Translations under genes and position numbers: made by a program
The notes under the pieces: model-generated
What the model was told of the DNA's origin: nothing
The model's input: the letters and a program-made list of their open reading frames with translations, nothing else
Database searches by the model: none
Part shown: piece by piece, positions 1 through 9,767 of the stretch
How positions within the stretch are numbered: the first letter of the stretch is position 1
Layout of the letters: every line of letters begins with the position of its first letter
DNA from: Candidatus Melainabacteria bacterium
GTDB taxonomy: Bacteria > Actinomycetota > Actinomycetes > Mycobacteriales > Pseudonocardiaceae
Assembly (NCBI GenBank): GCA_903970565.1
Contig: CAJCJE010000281.1
Span: forward strand, 1-9,957
Length of the DNA stretch: 9,957 nucleotides
Direction: 5' to 3'

Positions 1-1345
1 GCACGGGCAGCCGCCCGATCGGCTGGTCCGGGTGCGCGGTGCCCTCGGTCAGCAGCGTGATCCAGCTCGCCGCCAGCCGCCGCACGGTGGCCTCGGTGAA
101 CAGGCCGGTATCGTACTCGACCTCCAACGCCATGCCATTGCCGTCGTCGGACACCGACCAGATCAGGTCGAACTTGGCCGTGCCGGTGTCCACCGGCAGC
201 GGACTGCCGGTCAGGGTGTCCCAGCGGACTCCGCCGCCGGACCCACTGTGCAGGCCGAACACCACCTGCACGAGGGGCGCGTGGTCCATCGGTCGGTCGG
301 TGAGCAGCCGGTCCACGACGGACTCGAACGGGGCCTCCTGGTGGGAGAGGTCGGCCAGCACGTCGTCGCGCACCTGGGCGGCGAAGGCGCCGAAACCGGT
401 GTCCGGCTCCGGCCGCAACCGCAGAGCCACCAGGTTGACGAAGTAGCCGACCACGTCCTCCAGTTCGATCCGGTCGCGGCCGGCGACCGGCGAACCGATG
501 ACCAGGTCGGCCAGCCCGGTGTGCCGGTGCAGCGTGGCCGCGAGCCCGGCCAGCAGCACCGGGTAGGCCGTGGCGCCGATCCGCTGGGCCAGTTCCCGCA
601 CCCCGGTCACCAGTTCGGCGGGCAGCGCCACCCGTGCGGTCGCCCCCTGCCGCGCGGTCACCGTCGTCCTCGGCCGGTCGGCCGGCAGGTCCAGCACCGA
701 GGGGGCACCGGCCAGCCGTTGCTCCCAATAGGACAGTTCGGCCGCCGCGTACTCGCCGGTGAAGCGTTCCCGTTGCCAGGCAACGTAATCCGCGAACTGC
801 ACGGGATCAGCGGCCAGCTCGGGCGAGCGCTGTTGCCGCGTCGCGGTGTACACCTCGGCCAGTTCCTGCTCGAAGACCCGCAGCGACCACTCGTCCCAGA
901 CGATGTGGTGGATCACCACGATCAGGTCGGTGACGTCGTCGGCCAGCCGGACCAGCGTCGCCCGCAGCAGCGGGCCCGTGGTCAGGTCGAACGGGGTCGC
1001 GGCGGCAGCGGCGAGCAGCGCGGCGGCCTCGGCGGCCGGGTCAGCGGCGGCCCGCACGTCGTGGCTCTCCCACGGCACGCTCAGTTCCGGCCGGATCACC
1101 TGGCGCGGTTCGCCGTTCACCGAGGTGAACACGGTGCGCAGCGCATCGTGCCGGCCGACGACGGTGTTCAGCGCGGTGTCCAGCGCGGCATGGTCCGGTT
1201 CGCCGTGCAGGCGCAGCGCCCACGGCACGTTGTAGACGGCGGTGCCGGGCGCCCAACGGTCGAGGAACCACAGGGCGCGCTGTCCCGGCGACAACGGTGC
1301 GCTGGTGGCGTGGGTACGGGTGATCGGTGTCCAGGTACTCGTCAT
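1..1345 (-). CDS. Non-ribosomal peptide synthetase, N-terminal condensation domain (partial, runs off left edge)
   Basis: This is the third gene of the NRPS operon; 448 residues are visible and there is no stop before the window edge. After a short N-terminal segment (residues 1-17, MTSTWTPITRTHATSAP) it is a complete condensation domain, which joins the aminoacyl or peptidyl group of an upstream carrier to the amino acid on a downstream carrier. Visible core motifs are LSPGQRALWFL (18-28), GRHDALRTVF (64-73), the catalytic HHIVWDE (H146, H147, D151, E152), FADYVAWQ (184-191), [11 protein letters not shown] (300-310), HQEAPFE (335-341) and RPMDHAPLVQVVF (351-363). The usual glycine after the active-site Asp is Glu here. 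The ATG at 1345 lies one base after the TGA of the upstream gene, with GGGGAA at 1351-1356 as a plausible ribosome binding site. An A-T pair would normally follow, outside the window. Identification as an NRPS C domain is secure; substrate and product are unknown. Confidence 0.95.
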   Translation of the reverse strand, partial: MTSTWTPITRTHATSAPLSPGQRALWFLDRWAPGTAVYNVPWALRLHGEPDHAALDTALNTVVGRHDALRTVFTSVNGEPRQVIRPELSVPWESHDVRAAADPAAEAAALLAAAAATPFDLTTGPLLRATLVRLADDVTDLIVVIHHIVWDEWSLRVFEQELAEVYTATRQQRSPELAADPVQFADYVAWQRERFTGEYAAAELSYWEQRLAGAPSVLDLPADRPRTTVTARQGATARVALPAELVTGVRELAQRIGATAYPVLLAGLAATLHRHTGLADLVIGSPVAGRDRIELEDVVGYFVNLVALRLRPEPDTGFGAFAAQVRDDVLADLSHQEAPFESVVDRLLTDRPMDHAPLVQVVFGLHSGSGGGVRWDTLTGSPLPVDTGTAKFDLIWSVSDDGNGMALEVEYDTGLFTEATVRRLAASWITLLTEGTAHPDQPIGRLPV

Positions 1346-1346
1346 G

Positions 1347-3251
<1,905 letters not shown>

Positions 3252-3252
3252 C

Positions 3253-5850
3253 TCAGCTTTCCTCCACGTTGAGTTCGGTGACCATGCGGATCCAGTCCGC
3301 GTCCGGCAAATCGGGCAGTGCACTGATCGCGGTCGCCCGTGTCCGGACCGGCACCGGATCGGTGAGGCCGGACTCGATCTCGGCGGCGAGACCGGCGACC
3401 GTGCGGCACCGGAAAAGGACCGGCACGGGTACGTCCACCCGCAGCGCGACGCCGATCCTGGCCCGCGCCCGCAGGGCGTTGAGCGAATGCGCCCCGATCT
3501 CGAACAGATCCTGACTCGGGTCCACTGCGGACACTCCGAGGGCGAGCGCCCACGCGGTGCCGATCACCAGTTCCACCGCCCCGCGCTCGGCGGTGCCGGG
3601 GGTCGCGGTCGCGAGTTCCAGCGCCGGGCAGGTGTCCGGATCGGGCAACGTCCTGCGGTCCACCTTTCCGTTGTGCGTCAACGAGATTGACTCGACCCGA
3701 AGGAAGCGCGCCGGGATCAGGTAGCCCGGCAGCCCGGACAGGTGCGCCCGCAGTTGCGCGACACTGGGCGCGGGCTCCCCGTTCAGCACCAGGTAGGCAT
3801 TGAGCCGCCGGTTGCCACTGGAGTCCACATCGGACCCCACTGCGGCGGCGGTCACGGCCGGGTGGGTGCGCAGCGCGGCCTCCACCTCGCCGGGCTCGAC
3901 CCGGAATCCGCGAATCTTCACCTGGTCGTCGGTGCGGCCCAGGTACTCCAGGTCCCCGGTCGCGTTGCGCCGGCCGAGGTCGCCGGTGTGGTAGAGCAGC
4001 CCGGTACCGGCGGGGTCCGGCTCGAACCGGGCGGCGGTCTGTTCAGGACGGTCGAGGTAGCCCGCGGCGACGGCCGGGCCGCCGACACAGATCTCACCGA
4101 CCTCCCCCGGCGCGGCCGGCCGGCCCCGCTCGTTGAGCAGGTACACCCGGCGGTCGCCGATCTCCCGTCCGATCGGGATGGTGCCCTCGGCCACGTCCGC
4201 CTCGGTGACCACCCGCGCGGTCACGAACGCCGTGCACTCCGAGGGCCCGTACCCGTTGACCAGCCTGGTTTCCGGTGCCGCGCGCAGCGCCGCCGCCACC
4301 GTGCGCACCGGCAGCGCCTCTCCGGCGACGACCACGACAGGCAGGTCGCGCAGTGACTCCGGCGCGAGTTCGGCCACCGCGTTGAACGCCGCCGTCGCCA
4401 GGAACAGCACGGTGACCCGGTGCCGGCGAGCCGACTCGACCACGGCGAGCGGATCGCCCGCCGGTCCGGTGTGCACGACCACCCGACCGCCCGACAGCAA
4501 CGCCGGGAAAACGTCGATCAGGTGCATGTCCCAGGACAACGCGGAGTGCATCAGGGTCACCGAACCGGGGCCCCAGGTCGCGTAGTCCACGCCGGTGAAG
4601 AAGCCCGGAATCGCCCGATGCGGCACCAGGGTACCCTTCGGTCTTCCGGTCGAACCGGACGTGTAGGGCAGGTAGAACAGGTCCTCCGGGTCACTGTCGA
4701 CCTCGGGGGCGACGGCCGACCGAGCGGCGATCATGGCGGCGTCGCGGTCGAGGGACAGTTCGGTGGCCGAGGTGACCTGCCACCGCTCGGTGCCTTCGGT
4801 GACCACGACCCTCGGGTTCGTCTCCCCCGCGATCAGCGCCAGCCGTTCGGCCGGCAGCGAACCGTCCATCGGCACATAGGCCGCACCCGCCTTGAGCACG
4901 CCCAGCATGGCGACCACGTACCGGGCCGACCGGCCCAGCCGCAGGCCGACCAGGTCACCACGCCGCACCCCGAGCTCGACCAGCGCATTGGCCAACCGGT
5001 TCGCCTCGGCGTCGAGTTGGGTGTAGGTCAGCTCGGCAATGCCCGGCTCGCACAGGGCGGGTTCGTCGGGGCTGCGCCGCACCTGCTCGGCGAACAGCTC
5101 GTGCACCACGTGGCCACCGATCGGCCCGGCCGCCGACGACCTGGCCGGCAGCGAGGAATCCGACGCTGCCGACAGCGGGCCGACCCGCTGGCCCGGAACG
5201 AACACCGGGGACACCGGCAGCAGCGCGGCGACGGGCTGGTCCGGGGCGGGCACCGCGGTGCGCAGTACGTCGATCCAGTCGGCGAGCAGCGCGGCCACCG
5301 TCGACTCGTCGAACAGCGCGGTGCGGTACTCCACCACTCCGTGTACCCGCGCCGATTCCTCGGTGATCTGCCACATCAGGTCGAACTTGGCCGTTCCGGT
5401 CGGCACCAGCCGGCGAACTGCGGCGATCTCACCGAGCCGCAGTTCGCCGGCACTGTGCTGGTGCATCTCGAAGGCGACCTGCACCAGCGGGGTCCGGTCC
5501 AGTGGCCGCGCGGTCAGCACCCGGTCCACGACCAGTTCGAACGGGGTGTCCTGATGCGCCAGGTCGGCCAGCACGTCATCGCGGATCGCGGCCAGCAGTT
5601 CGCGGAAGGTCGGCTCGCCCGGCACCGACAGCCGCAATGCCACCAGATTGACGAAGTACCCGATCAGGCCGCTCAGTTCCGGCCGGTCCCGGCCGGCCAC
5701 CGGAGCCCCGACCACCAGGTCCGACTGGCCGGTGCGAGCACGCAGCACGACCGCGAACGCGGCGAGCAAGGTGACGTAGGGGGTGGTGCCCTCGGCACGG
5801 GCCAGCCGGCGAATCCCGTCCAACAGGCCGTCGGGCAGTGCGAAGGGCAC
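3253..5850 (-). CDS. NRPS gene 1, 3' reading frame: second half of C1, then A2-T2 (joined to the next entry by a frameshift)
   Basis: This open frame (GTG at 5850, 865 residues) holds the second half of condensation domain C1, adenylation domain A2 and carrier T2. It begins in mid-domain, without a ribosome binding site, so it is almost certainly the continuation of the 8246-5673 frame rather than a separate gene. C1 motifs are [11 protein letters not shown] (64-74), HQDTPFE (99-105) and [13 protein letters not shown] (115-127). A2 motifs are LTYTQL (274-279), [11 protein letters not shown] (319-329), [11 protein letters not shown] (396-406), NGYGPSE (532-538), YHTGDL (620-625), [20 protein letters not shown] (638-657) and NGKVDR (727-732). 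The extracted pocket residues are D-M-I-F-V-A-G-A-F-K, which I cannot match to a substrate. The carrier motif is [10 protein letters not shown] (Ser789). The C-terminal tail ends in [14 protein letters not shown] and resembles the tail of the following gene. The stop TGA is one base from the next ATG. The NRPS assignment is certain; the substrate is not. Confidence 0.93.
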   Translation of the reverse strand: MPFALPDGLLDGIRRLARAEGTTPYVTLLAAFAVVLRARTGQSDLVVGAPVAGRDRPELSGLIGYFVNLVALRLSVPGEPTFRELLAAIRDDVLADLAHQDTPFELVVDRVLTARPLDRTPLVQVAFEMHQHSAGELRLGEIAAVRRLVPTGTAKFDLMWQITEESARVHGVVEYRTALFDESTVAALLADWIDVLRTAVPAPDQPVAALLPVSPVFVPGQRVGPLSAASDSSLPARSSAAGPIGGHVVHELFAEQVRRSPDEPALCEPGIAELTYTQLDAEANRLANALVELGVRRGDLVGLRLGRSARYVVAMLGVLKAGAAYVPMDGSLPAERLALIAGETNPRVVVTEGTERWQVTSATELSLDRDAAMIAARSAVAPEVDSDPEDLFYLPYTSGSTGRPKGTLVPHRAIPGFFTGVDYATWGPGSVTLMHSALSWDMHLIDVFPALLSGGRVVVHTGPAGDPLAVVESARRHRVTVLFLATAAFNAVAELAPESLRDLPVVVVAGEALPVRTVAAALRAAPETRLVNGYGPSECTAFVTARVVTEADVAEGTIPIGREIGDRRVYLLNERGRPAAPGEVGEICVGGPAVAAGYLDRPEQTAARFEPDPAGTGLLYHTGDLGRRNATGDLEYLGRTDDQVKIRGFRVEPGEVEAALRTHPAVTAAAVGSDVDSSGNRRLNAYLVLNGEPAPSVAQLRAHLSGLPGYLIPARFLRVESISLTHNGKVDRRTLPDPDTCPALELATATPGTAERGAVELVIGTAWALALGVSAVDPSQDLFEIGAHSLNALRARARIGVALRVDVPVPVLFRCRTVAGLAAEIESGLTDPVPVRTRATAISALPDLPDADWIRMVTELNVEES
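3259..3265 (-). promoter_or_regulatory. Ribosome binding site of the serine A-T gene, inside the end of gene 1
   Basis: The minus strand reads GGAGGAA 7 bases before the ATG at 3251. It lies within the last codons of gene 1 (NVEES, then stop). It fixes the start at 3251 rather than further upstream in the open frame, and it places initiation at the terminating ribosome, which supports translational coupling. Confidence 0.8.
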
Positions 5851-8246
5851 CGTCGCACCCGATGGTCCAGTTCGGCCGGTCGCGGCCGGTCCAGCGGAAG
5901 GTCCAGTTCGGCCGGCGCACCGACCAGCCTGGTGGCCCAGTAGTCCAGCGCCGGGTGCCCGGCCGAGCCGGCGAACCGGCCGCGCTGGGCGGCGGCGTAC
6001 TCGGCGTAGGTCGTCGGCAGTGCGGGCAGGTCGGCTTCACGCCCGGCCACACCGGCCCGGTACAACTCGCCGAGTTCCCGTTCCAGCACCGCGAGCGAGC
6101 CCTCGTCCCAGACGGTGTGGTGGCACACCAGCACCAGGTCGGCGACGTTCTCGGCCAGGCGCACCAGTTCCGTCCGCACCAGCGGCCCCGCAGCCAGGTC
6201 GAACGGCCGGCTGACGATCTCGGCCACCAGCTGCTGTCCCTCGGACTCCTCCGCCCCGCGCAGGTCGTGGACGGTCAGCGGAACGTCCAGCCGCTCGTGC
6301 ACCACCTGCCGGGGCTCGCCGAACCGCTCCGCGAACGTGGTGCGCAGCGCCGGATGCCGGTCCACGATCGCGACAAGGCAGGACCGCAGCAGCGGCAGGT
6401 CCACCGGGCCGGTCAGCCGGAACGCCCACGGCACGGTGTAGGTCGACGTGCCGGGAGCCCAGCGGTCCAGGAACCACAACGACTCCTGCGCGAAGGACAG
6501 CGGCACCTCACCCGCCACCGACTCCGCCACCGGCACGGTCACCGGGTCCGGGGCGTCGCTGGCGGTCAGCTCGTCCAGGGTGGCGGCGAGCGCGGTGAGC
6601 GTCGGTGCGCCGAAGACCGCCTGCGGGTCGACCGAGGGCCCGAATCGCTGCATCAGCTCGGCGGTCAGTCGCAGCGCGGCCAGCGAGTCACCGCCCAGAG
6701 CGAAGAAGTTGTCGGCGCGGCCGACCTCCTCGACGGCGAGCATGTCCGCCCAGATCGTCGCCAGCAGCCATTCGGTCGGCGTGCGCGGCGCCTCGCGGTC
6801 GGCCCTGGATTCGAGCCGGGGCGCGGGTAGCGCGGCGTGGTCGACCTTGCCGTCGCGGGTCAGCGGGAGTTCCGCGAGCAGCACGACGGCCAAGGGCACC
6901 AGGTGCGCGGGCAGGGTCGCGGCGAGGTATTCGCGCAGTTCGTCCGGGCCGGCCTGCGGCGCGACGGCGTACCCGACCAGCACGGTGCGGCCCGCACCGT
7001 CGTCGCGGGCGTCCACCGCGCAGGTACGAACGGCCGGATGCTGTTGCAGGACATGGCGGATCTCGCCCGGTTCCACCCGGAAACCACGGATCTTCACCTG
7101 CTCGTCGACCCGGCCGAGGAAGCGCAACATGCCGTCCTCGGAGCGGATCACCCGATCACCGGTGCGATACATCCGGCCGCCCGCGACACTGCTGAACGGG
7201 TCCGGCAGGAAGCGGTCGGCGGTCGCGGCCGGGTCGCCGTGGTAGCCGATCGCCAGCAGCAGGCCACCCAGGTAGAGCTCGCCCGGTGTGCCGTCCTGGA
7301 CCGGACACAGTGCCTCGTCCAGCACGTAGGCCGCGCGGTCCCCGACCGGCCGCCCGATCGGCACGTCTCCGCGCCCCCGCGCGTCGTCCAGGTCCGGCAG
7401 CGAAACCGGGTACGTGGTCGCGGTGATCACGCTCTCGGTGGGCCCGTAGGCGTTCACCAACGCGACGCCCGGCAGGTGACGCAGCCACGCTCTGGCCGCC
7501 GAAGGGGACAGCCGGTCGCTGCCGGACACCACCAGCCGCAGGCTCGCCAGCCCCGCCTGTGCCTGTTCCCCCAGCCGCGCGGCGAACTCGTTGGCATAGC
7601 CCGCTGGCAGGTTCGCCACGGTGACGGCGTTGCGCCGGACCAGGTCGGCCAGCGCCGCGAAGGACGGCACCTCGGTACCGCGCAGCACCAGCGCCGCACC
7701 TACCGAGAGGGTGGCGAGAACCTGTTCGATCGCGACGTCCACATGCGGCGCGGAGAACTGCAACACTCGATCCTGGGAGGTCAGTCCGAATCGGGCAGCG
7801 ATGGCGGCCACGTGCCCGCGCAGCGCTTCCCGTGACACCGCAACGCCTTTGGGCTTGCCGGTGGTACCGGAGGTGTGCAGCAGGTACGCGATCCCGGCCG
7901 CGTGGCGATCGACCTTCTCGGGGCCGCGCACCTGGTCCAGCCGGTCCAGCACCAGCGCACCGGGCTGCCGGGCCAGCACGCCCTCGCGGTGCTGGCGCGG
8001 CGCGGCCGGGTCCAGCGGGAGGTAGCAGCAGCCCGCGGCCAGCACGCCGACCAGCGCGGTCACCACGTCCAGTCGGTCGGTCAACGCCACGGCCACCGTG
8101 CTGCCCGGCAAGGCGCCGCCTGCCTGCAACAACACCGCCAGCGCACCGGCCCGCTCGGCAAGCTCGGCGTAGGAAAGGGCTTTGCCCTCGTGCCGCACCG
8201 CGAGGTCGTCCGGGGCACCGCCGAGCAATTCCGTACGCAATGCCAT
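5673..8246 (-). CDS. NRPS gene 1, 5' reading frame: A1-T1 and first half of condensation domain C1
   Basis: This is the first gene of the operon. It starts directly with adenylation domain A1, so it probably initiates a chain. A1 motifs are LSYAEL (24-29), LAAGCCYLPLD (69-79), HTSGTTGKPKG (124-134), VDVAIEQ (169-175), NAYGPTE (265-271), YRTGDR (360-365), [19 protein letters not shown] (378-396) and DGKVDH (465-470). Pocket residues by GrsA alignment are D170 V171 E174 N212 V239 S241 A266 I274 T275 K467. T1 has FFALGGDSL (Ser521). C1 begins at about 581, with LSFAQESLWFL, DRHPALRTTF (629-638) and HHTVWDE (709-715). Family similarity stops at R796, and the remaining residues up to the stop at 5673 are out-of-frame sequence. 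The ATG at 8246 is preceded by GGGAGGA (8256-8262) at 9 bases; GTG codons at 8249 and 8252 are alternatives. The frame is open to 8360, but that extension has no recognisable similarity. With the frameshift repaired the protein is A-T-C-A-T, 1664 residues. Confidence 0.93.
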   Translation of the reverse strand: MALRTELLGGAPDDLAVRHEGKALSYAELAERAGALAVLLQAGGALPGSTVAVALTDRLDVVTALVGVLAAGCCYLPLDPAAPRQHREGVLARQPGALVLDRLDQVRGPEKVDRHAAGIAYLLHTSGTTGKPKGVAVSREALRGHVAAIAARFGLTSQDRVLQFSAPHVDVAIEQVLATLSVGAALVLRGTEVPSFAALADLVRRNAVTVANLPAGYANEFAARLGEQAQAGLASLRLVVSGSDRLSPSAARAWLRHLPGVALVNAYGPTESVITATTYPVSLPDLDDARGRGDVPIGRPVGDRAAYVLDEALCPVQDGTPGELYLGGLLLAIGYHGDPAATADRFLPDPFSSVAGGRMYRTGDRVIRSEDGMLRFLGRVDEQVKIRGFRVEPGEIRHVLQQHPAVRTCAVDARDDGAGRTVLVGYAVAPQAGPDELREYLAATLPAHLVPLAVVLLAELPLTRDGKVDHAALPAPRLESRADREAPRTPTEWLLATIWADMLAVEEVGRADNFFALGGDSLAALRLTAELMQRFGPSVDPQAVFGAPTLTALAATLDELTASDAPDPVTVPVAESVAGEVPLSFAQESLWFLDRWAPGTSTYTVPWAFRLTGPVDLPLLRSCLVAIVDRHPALRTTFAERFGEPRQVVHERLDVPLTVHDLRGAEESEGQQLVAEIVSRPFDLAAGPLVRTELVRLAENVADLVLVCHHTVWDEGSLAVLERELGELYRAGVAGREADLPALPTTYAEYAAAQRGRFAGSAGHPALDYWATRLVGAPAELDLPLDRPRPAELDHRVRRCPSHCPTACWTGFAGWPVPRAPPPTSPCSPRSRSCCVLAPASRTWWSGLRWPAGTGRN
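5851..5866 (-). other. Frameshift junction inside condensation domain C1 of NRPS gene 1
   Basis: The 5' frame encodes RPAELDHR up to base 5859 and the 3' frame continues with [11 protein letters not shown] from base 5859, so exactly one base is missing. Adding one G to the minus-strand GGG run (CCC at 5858-5860 on the plus strand) gives RPAELDHRGATVPF. The spacing between RPR and GAT is then seven residues, the same as in the C domain of the third gene (RPR-TTVTARQ-GAT). A homopolymer undercall or a real one-base deletion fits better than a natural gene boundary. A 16-base direct repeat (5864-5879 and 5900-5915) sits next to it. Confidence 0.85.
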
Positions 8247-8255
8247 CACCACCGA

Positions 8256-8262
8256 TCCTCCC
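8256..8262 (-). promoter_or_regulatory. Ribosome binding site of NRPS gene 1
   Basis: The minus strand reads GGGAGGA, 9 bases before the ATG at 8246 and 6 bases before an in-frame GTG at 8249. Either could be the start; both encode the same A1 domain. The site excludes the longer open frame up to 8360. Confidence 0.7.
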
Positions 8263-8305
8263 GGCGGTCCCAACCACCTGGAAGTGCACGCACGTAGGCG
8301 TGAGC

Positions 8306-8402
8306 GCATAACCGTGACACTGTGAACTCCTGTTTGCGGACGGCAGGGAACTCCGCACATCCGTATTTGGACGCACGGAACAATGACTTATCGCATAACG
8401 GT
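8306..8402. repeat. Two GCATAAC-type short repeats in the NRPS leader region, related to the palindrome arm
   Basis: GCATAACCGT at 8306-8315 and GCATAACGGT at 8393-8402 differ by one base. The second copy is preceded by ATC, giving ATCGCATAAC, and the palindrome arm contains ATCGCATACC at 8435-8444. These may be additional half-sites for the same protein, between the palindrome and the gene 1 start. They are short, so chance cannot be excluded. Confidence 0.3.
8335..8357 (-). other. Small stem-loop in the gene 1 leader
   Basis: TGCGGA (8335-8340) and TCCGCA (8352-8357) can pair across an 11-base loop. It would lie in the untranslated leader of gene 1 if transcription starts further upstream. 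There is no recognisable riboswitch and no U-tract. Confidence 0.2.
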
Positions 8403-8430
8403 CGGAGTATGGCGACGGGCAGGTTTCACA

Positions 8431-8469
8431 CTCGATCGCATACCCTATTTAATAGGGTATGCGATCGAG
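8431..8469. promoter_or_regulatory. Perfect 39-base inverted repeat, candidate operator upstream of the NRPS operon
   Basis: The left arm CTCGATCGCATACCCTATT (8431-8449) is matched without error by its reverse complement at 8451-8469, with a single T at 8450 between them. It lies about 185 bases upstream of the gene 1 start. Its centre is AT-rich (ATTTAAT) while its arms contain GATCGCATA. No T-run follows on either strand, so a simple intrinsic terminator is unlikely. A binding site for a dimeric or multimeric regulator is the leading reading; a recombination or nicking site is possible. It does not resemble the consensus of actinomycete iron boxes (TTAGGTTAG-type). Confidence 0.6.
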
Positions 8470-9230
8470 CAGGTTCCGGCGATACAGGCCATCAAGAAGA
8501 TCGACTCTTCTCCGCGGATCGAACCTGGCCGGACCAAAGCGACTATACATAGATCGTCACCATGCACCAGGCGAACCCTGCCCCGGAAACGGGGATCATG
8601 TCACCCGAAAAGCCGTATACGTACAGCCTCTATCAGCCAAAACTCATCAGCTATGACTTGAATCACAAGATCGACAATTCGCATCCTCGCTTTAGGTGAC
8701 GACCGGAAACCGTAAAGCCGAGACGGCGTTTCCCCACCCAGTGCGCGATCGGACAGCCGCCGAGACATCACCCGAAACGCTGGAACCGGCGAGGCGACAG
8801 CGGCCCACACCAGCGGAAACAACTATTGAAATACTTTATCGGCGCGGAGCCGTAGCAGCGGCGCCATGTCACTCCGGCATCGCCGGCAGACCGGTCCGGC
8901 GACCACCCTGTTCGGGAATGAGCCAGACGACTTGGCCGCAAAACCGAAGACCATCCTCACCGCGCACCCAACATTCTTTCGTTGCACCTACCGAATTCCG
9001 AAGACATCCACCACTACCAAGATGAGTATTTTCGCGACGCGAGTTCCCTATTACGCCAGCCGCATCTCGTGATCATGGTCCGGTAGTTCTCGATCTGGTG
9101 CTGGAGTCCAGGATGACGTGCGTGGCTGCGTCTGGGGGTCACGGTGGCGCGCGGTCGACCGCTGCCGGCCGGAGCGTTCACGACCGCGCGGGCGGATCGA
9201 CCGGTCGCCAAGGCGCCGCCAGCAGTATGA
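8470..9230. other. Gene-free stretch of about 760 bases, less GC-rich than the NRPS genes
   Basis: Several short open frames exist on both strands, but none has a good ribosome binding site, the G/C-biased third codon position of the neighbouring genes, or recognisable domains. Small hairpins are present: CCCCG-GAAA-CGGGG at 8581-8594 and CCGGC-ATC-GCCGG at 8874-8886. I see no tRNA, rRNA, CRISPR array or convincing promoter. It separates the NRPS operon from the degraded region on the right. Confidence 0.5.
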
Positions 9231-9737
9231 CGACGCCGGTCTACCGGTCATGGCGCGAAAGGGTTACGCAGGTACGACTGGGCGGTCGCTTCGCTGTCGA
9301 CGATCGGCGGACACGCGCCCGACGGCTGACCTGACCGTGCCGCAGCCGGGCAGAGCGACCAGTGCGCTCGATGTTTCCACGAGGACGAGTTCCGGTTCGC
9401 CCACCAGTTCCCCCAGGGCGGCCACGCCCCCGAGGCACTGCGCCGGTACATGGACCAGCCGCACTGGTTGTACCTGGCCACGTTCGCCGACGGCGCCACC
9501 AAAGTCGGCACCGCGGCCGAGCCGCGCAAGCAATCCCGCCTCGACGAACAGGGCGCCCTGTTCGCCACGTACCGGACCAAGAGCCCGAACGGCCACGCAG
9601 TGCGCCACCTCGAAGACGCCCTCAGCCACGACCTACACGTGCCTCAAACGGTCCGGGCCGCGACGAAGCTCAAGGCGCTGGCCAACCTGACCGACCTGTC
9701 GGGCGCGAGCACGAACCACGACCACCACGTCACCTGA
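9231..9737 (+). pseudogene. Degraded gene, C-terminal part resembling DUF2797-type proteins of unknown function
   Basis: The frame ending at TGA 9735-9737 encodes a clearly protein-like stretch with a CARC motif, then RFAHQF, then WLYLATFADGATKVGTA, PRKQSRLDEQGALFATY and AVRHLEDAL. The order Cys-x-x-Cys, YLA.F.DG..KVG and R..EQGA is what I recall for the DUF2797 group, whose function is unknown. The first ATG in this frame (9450) lies after the CARC motif and has only a distant GAGG, so it would give a 95-residue fragment. Protein-like sequence extends upstream (YDWAVASLSTIGGHAPDG) across an in-frame TGA at 9327-9329, and another TGA lies at 9228-9230. The residue at 9327 is followed by PDRAA, which suggests a former Cys codon (CPxRA). 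I read it as a remnant; a functional small protein from 9450 is the alternative. The family assignment is from memory. Confidence 0.45.
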
Positions 9738-9758
9738 GGTTCCCCCGAACAGTGGACA
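9735..9758. mobile_element. Possible insertion-sequence terminus directly at the stop of the degraded gene
   Basis: Sequence from the TGA stop at 9735 through GTTCCCCCGAACAGTGGACA resembles the ends of IS3/IS481-like elements, which often finish in TGTCCA on one strand. No matching second end or transposase of that type is visible, so this may be a remnant only. If real, the element supplied the stop codon of the disrupted gene. Confidence 0.2.
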
Positions 9759-9767
9759 GATCGTCAA

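Noticed and set aside
7156..8376. 406-residue minus-strand frame overlapping A1
   Set aside because: It is the wrong frame of the A1 domain; it consists of Arg/Ala/Gly-rich sequence without motifs.
8581..8594. CCCCG-GAAA-CGGGG hairpin as a riboswitch or terminator
   Set aside because: Only a 5-base stem; surrounding sequence does not match a riboswitch class I can verify and no U-tract follows.
8247..8600. Iron-box (DmdR/IdeR-type) operator that would imply a siderophore cluster
   Set aside because: No TTAGGTTAG-like dyad is present near the operon start; the palindrome sequence is different.
8322..9072. Small plus-strand open frames of 65-109 residues in the intergenic stretch
   Set aside because: There is no ribosome binding site, codon bias does not match the genome, some run through the palindrome, and none resembles a family I know.
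9060..9130. Possible tRNA-like or attachment-site sequence
   Set aside because: No T-arm consensus, cloverleaf or CCA end could be assembled.
9014..9251. Two overlapping minus-strand frames of about 65 residues
   Set aside because: They overlap each other and the protein-like plus-strand sequence, and are Arg-rich with no motif.
9327..9329. UGA as a selenocysteine codon
   Set aside because: No SECIS-like hairpin can be supported, a second in-frame stop lies upstream, and no credible start exists; ordinary decay is simpler.
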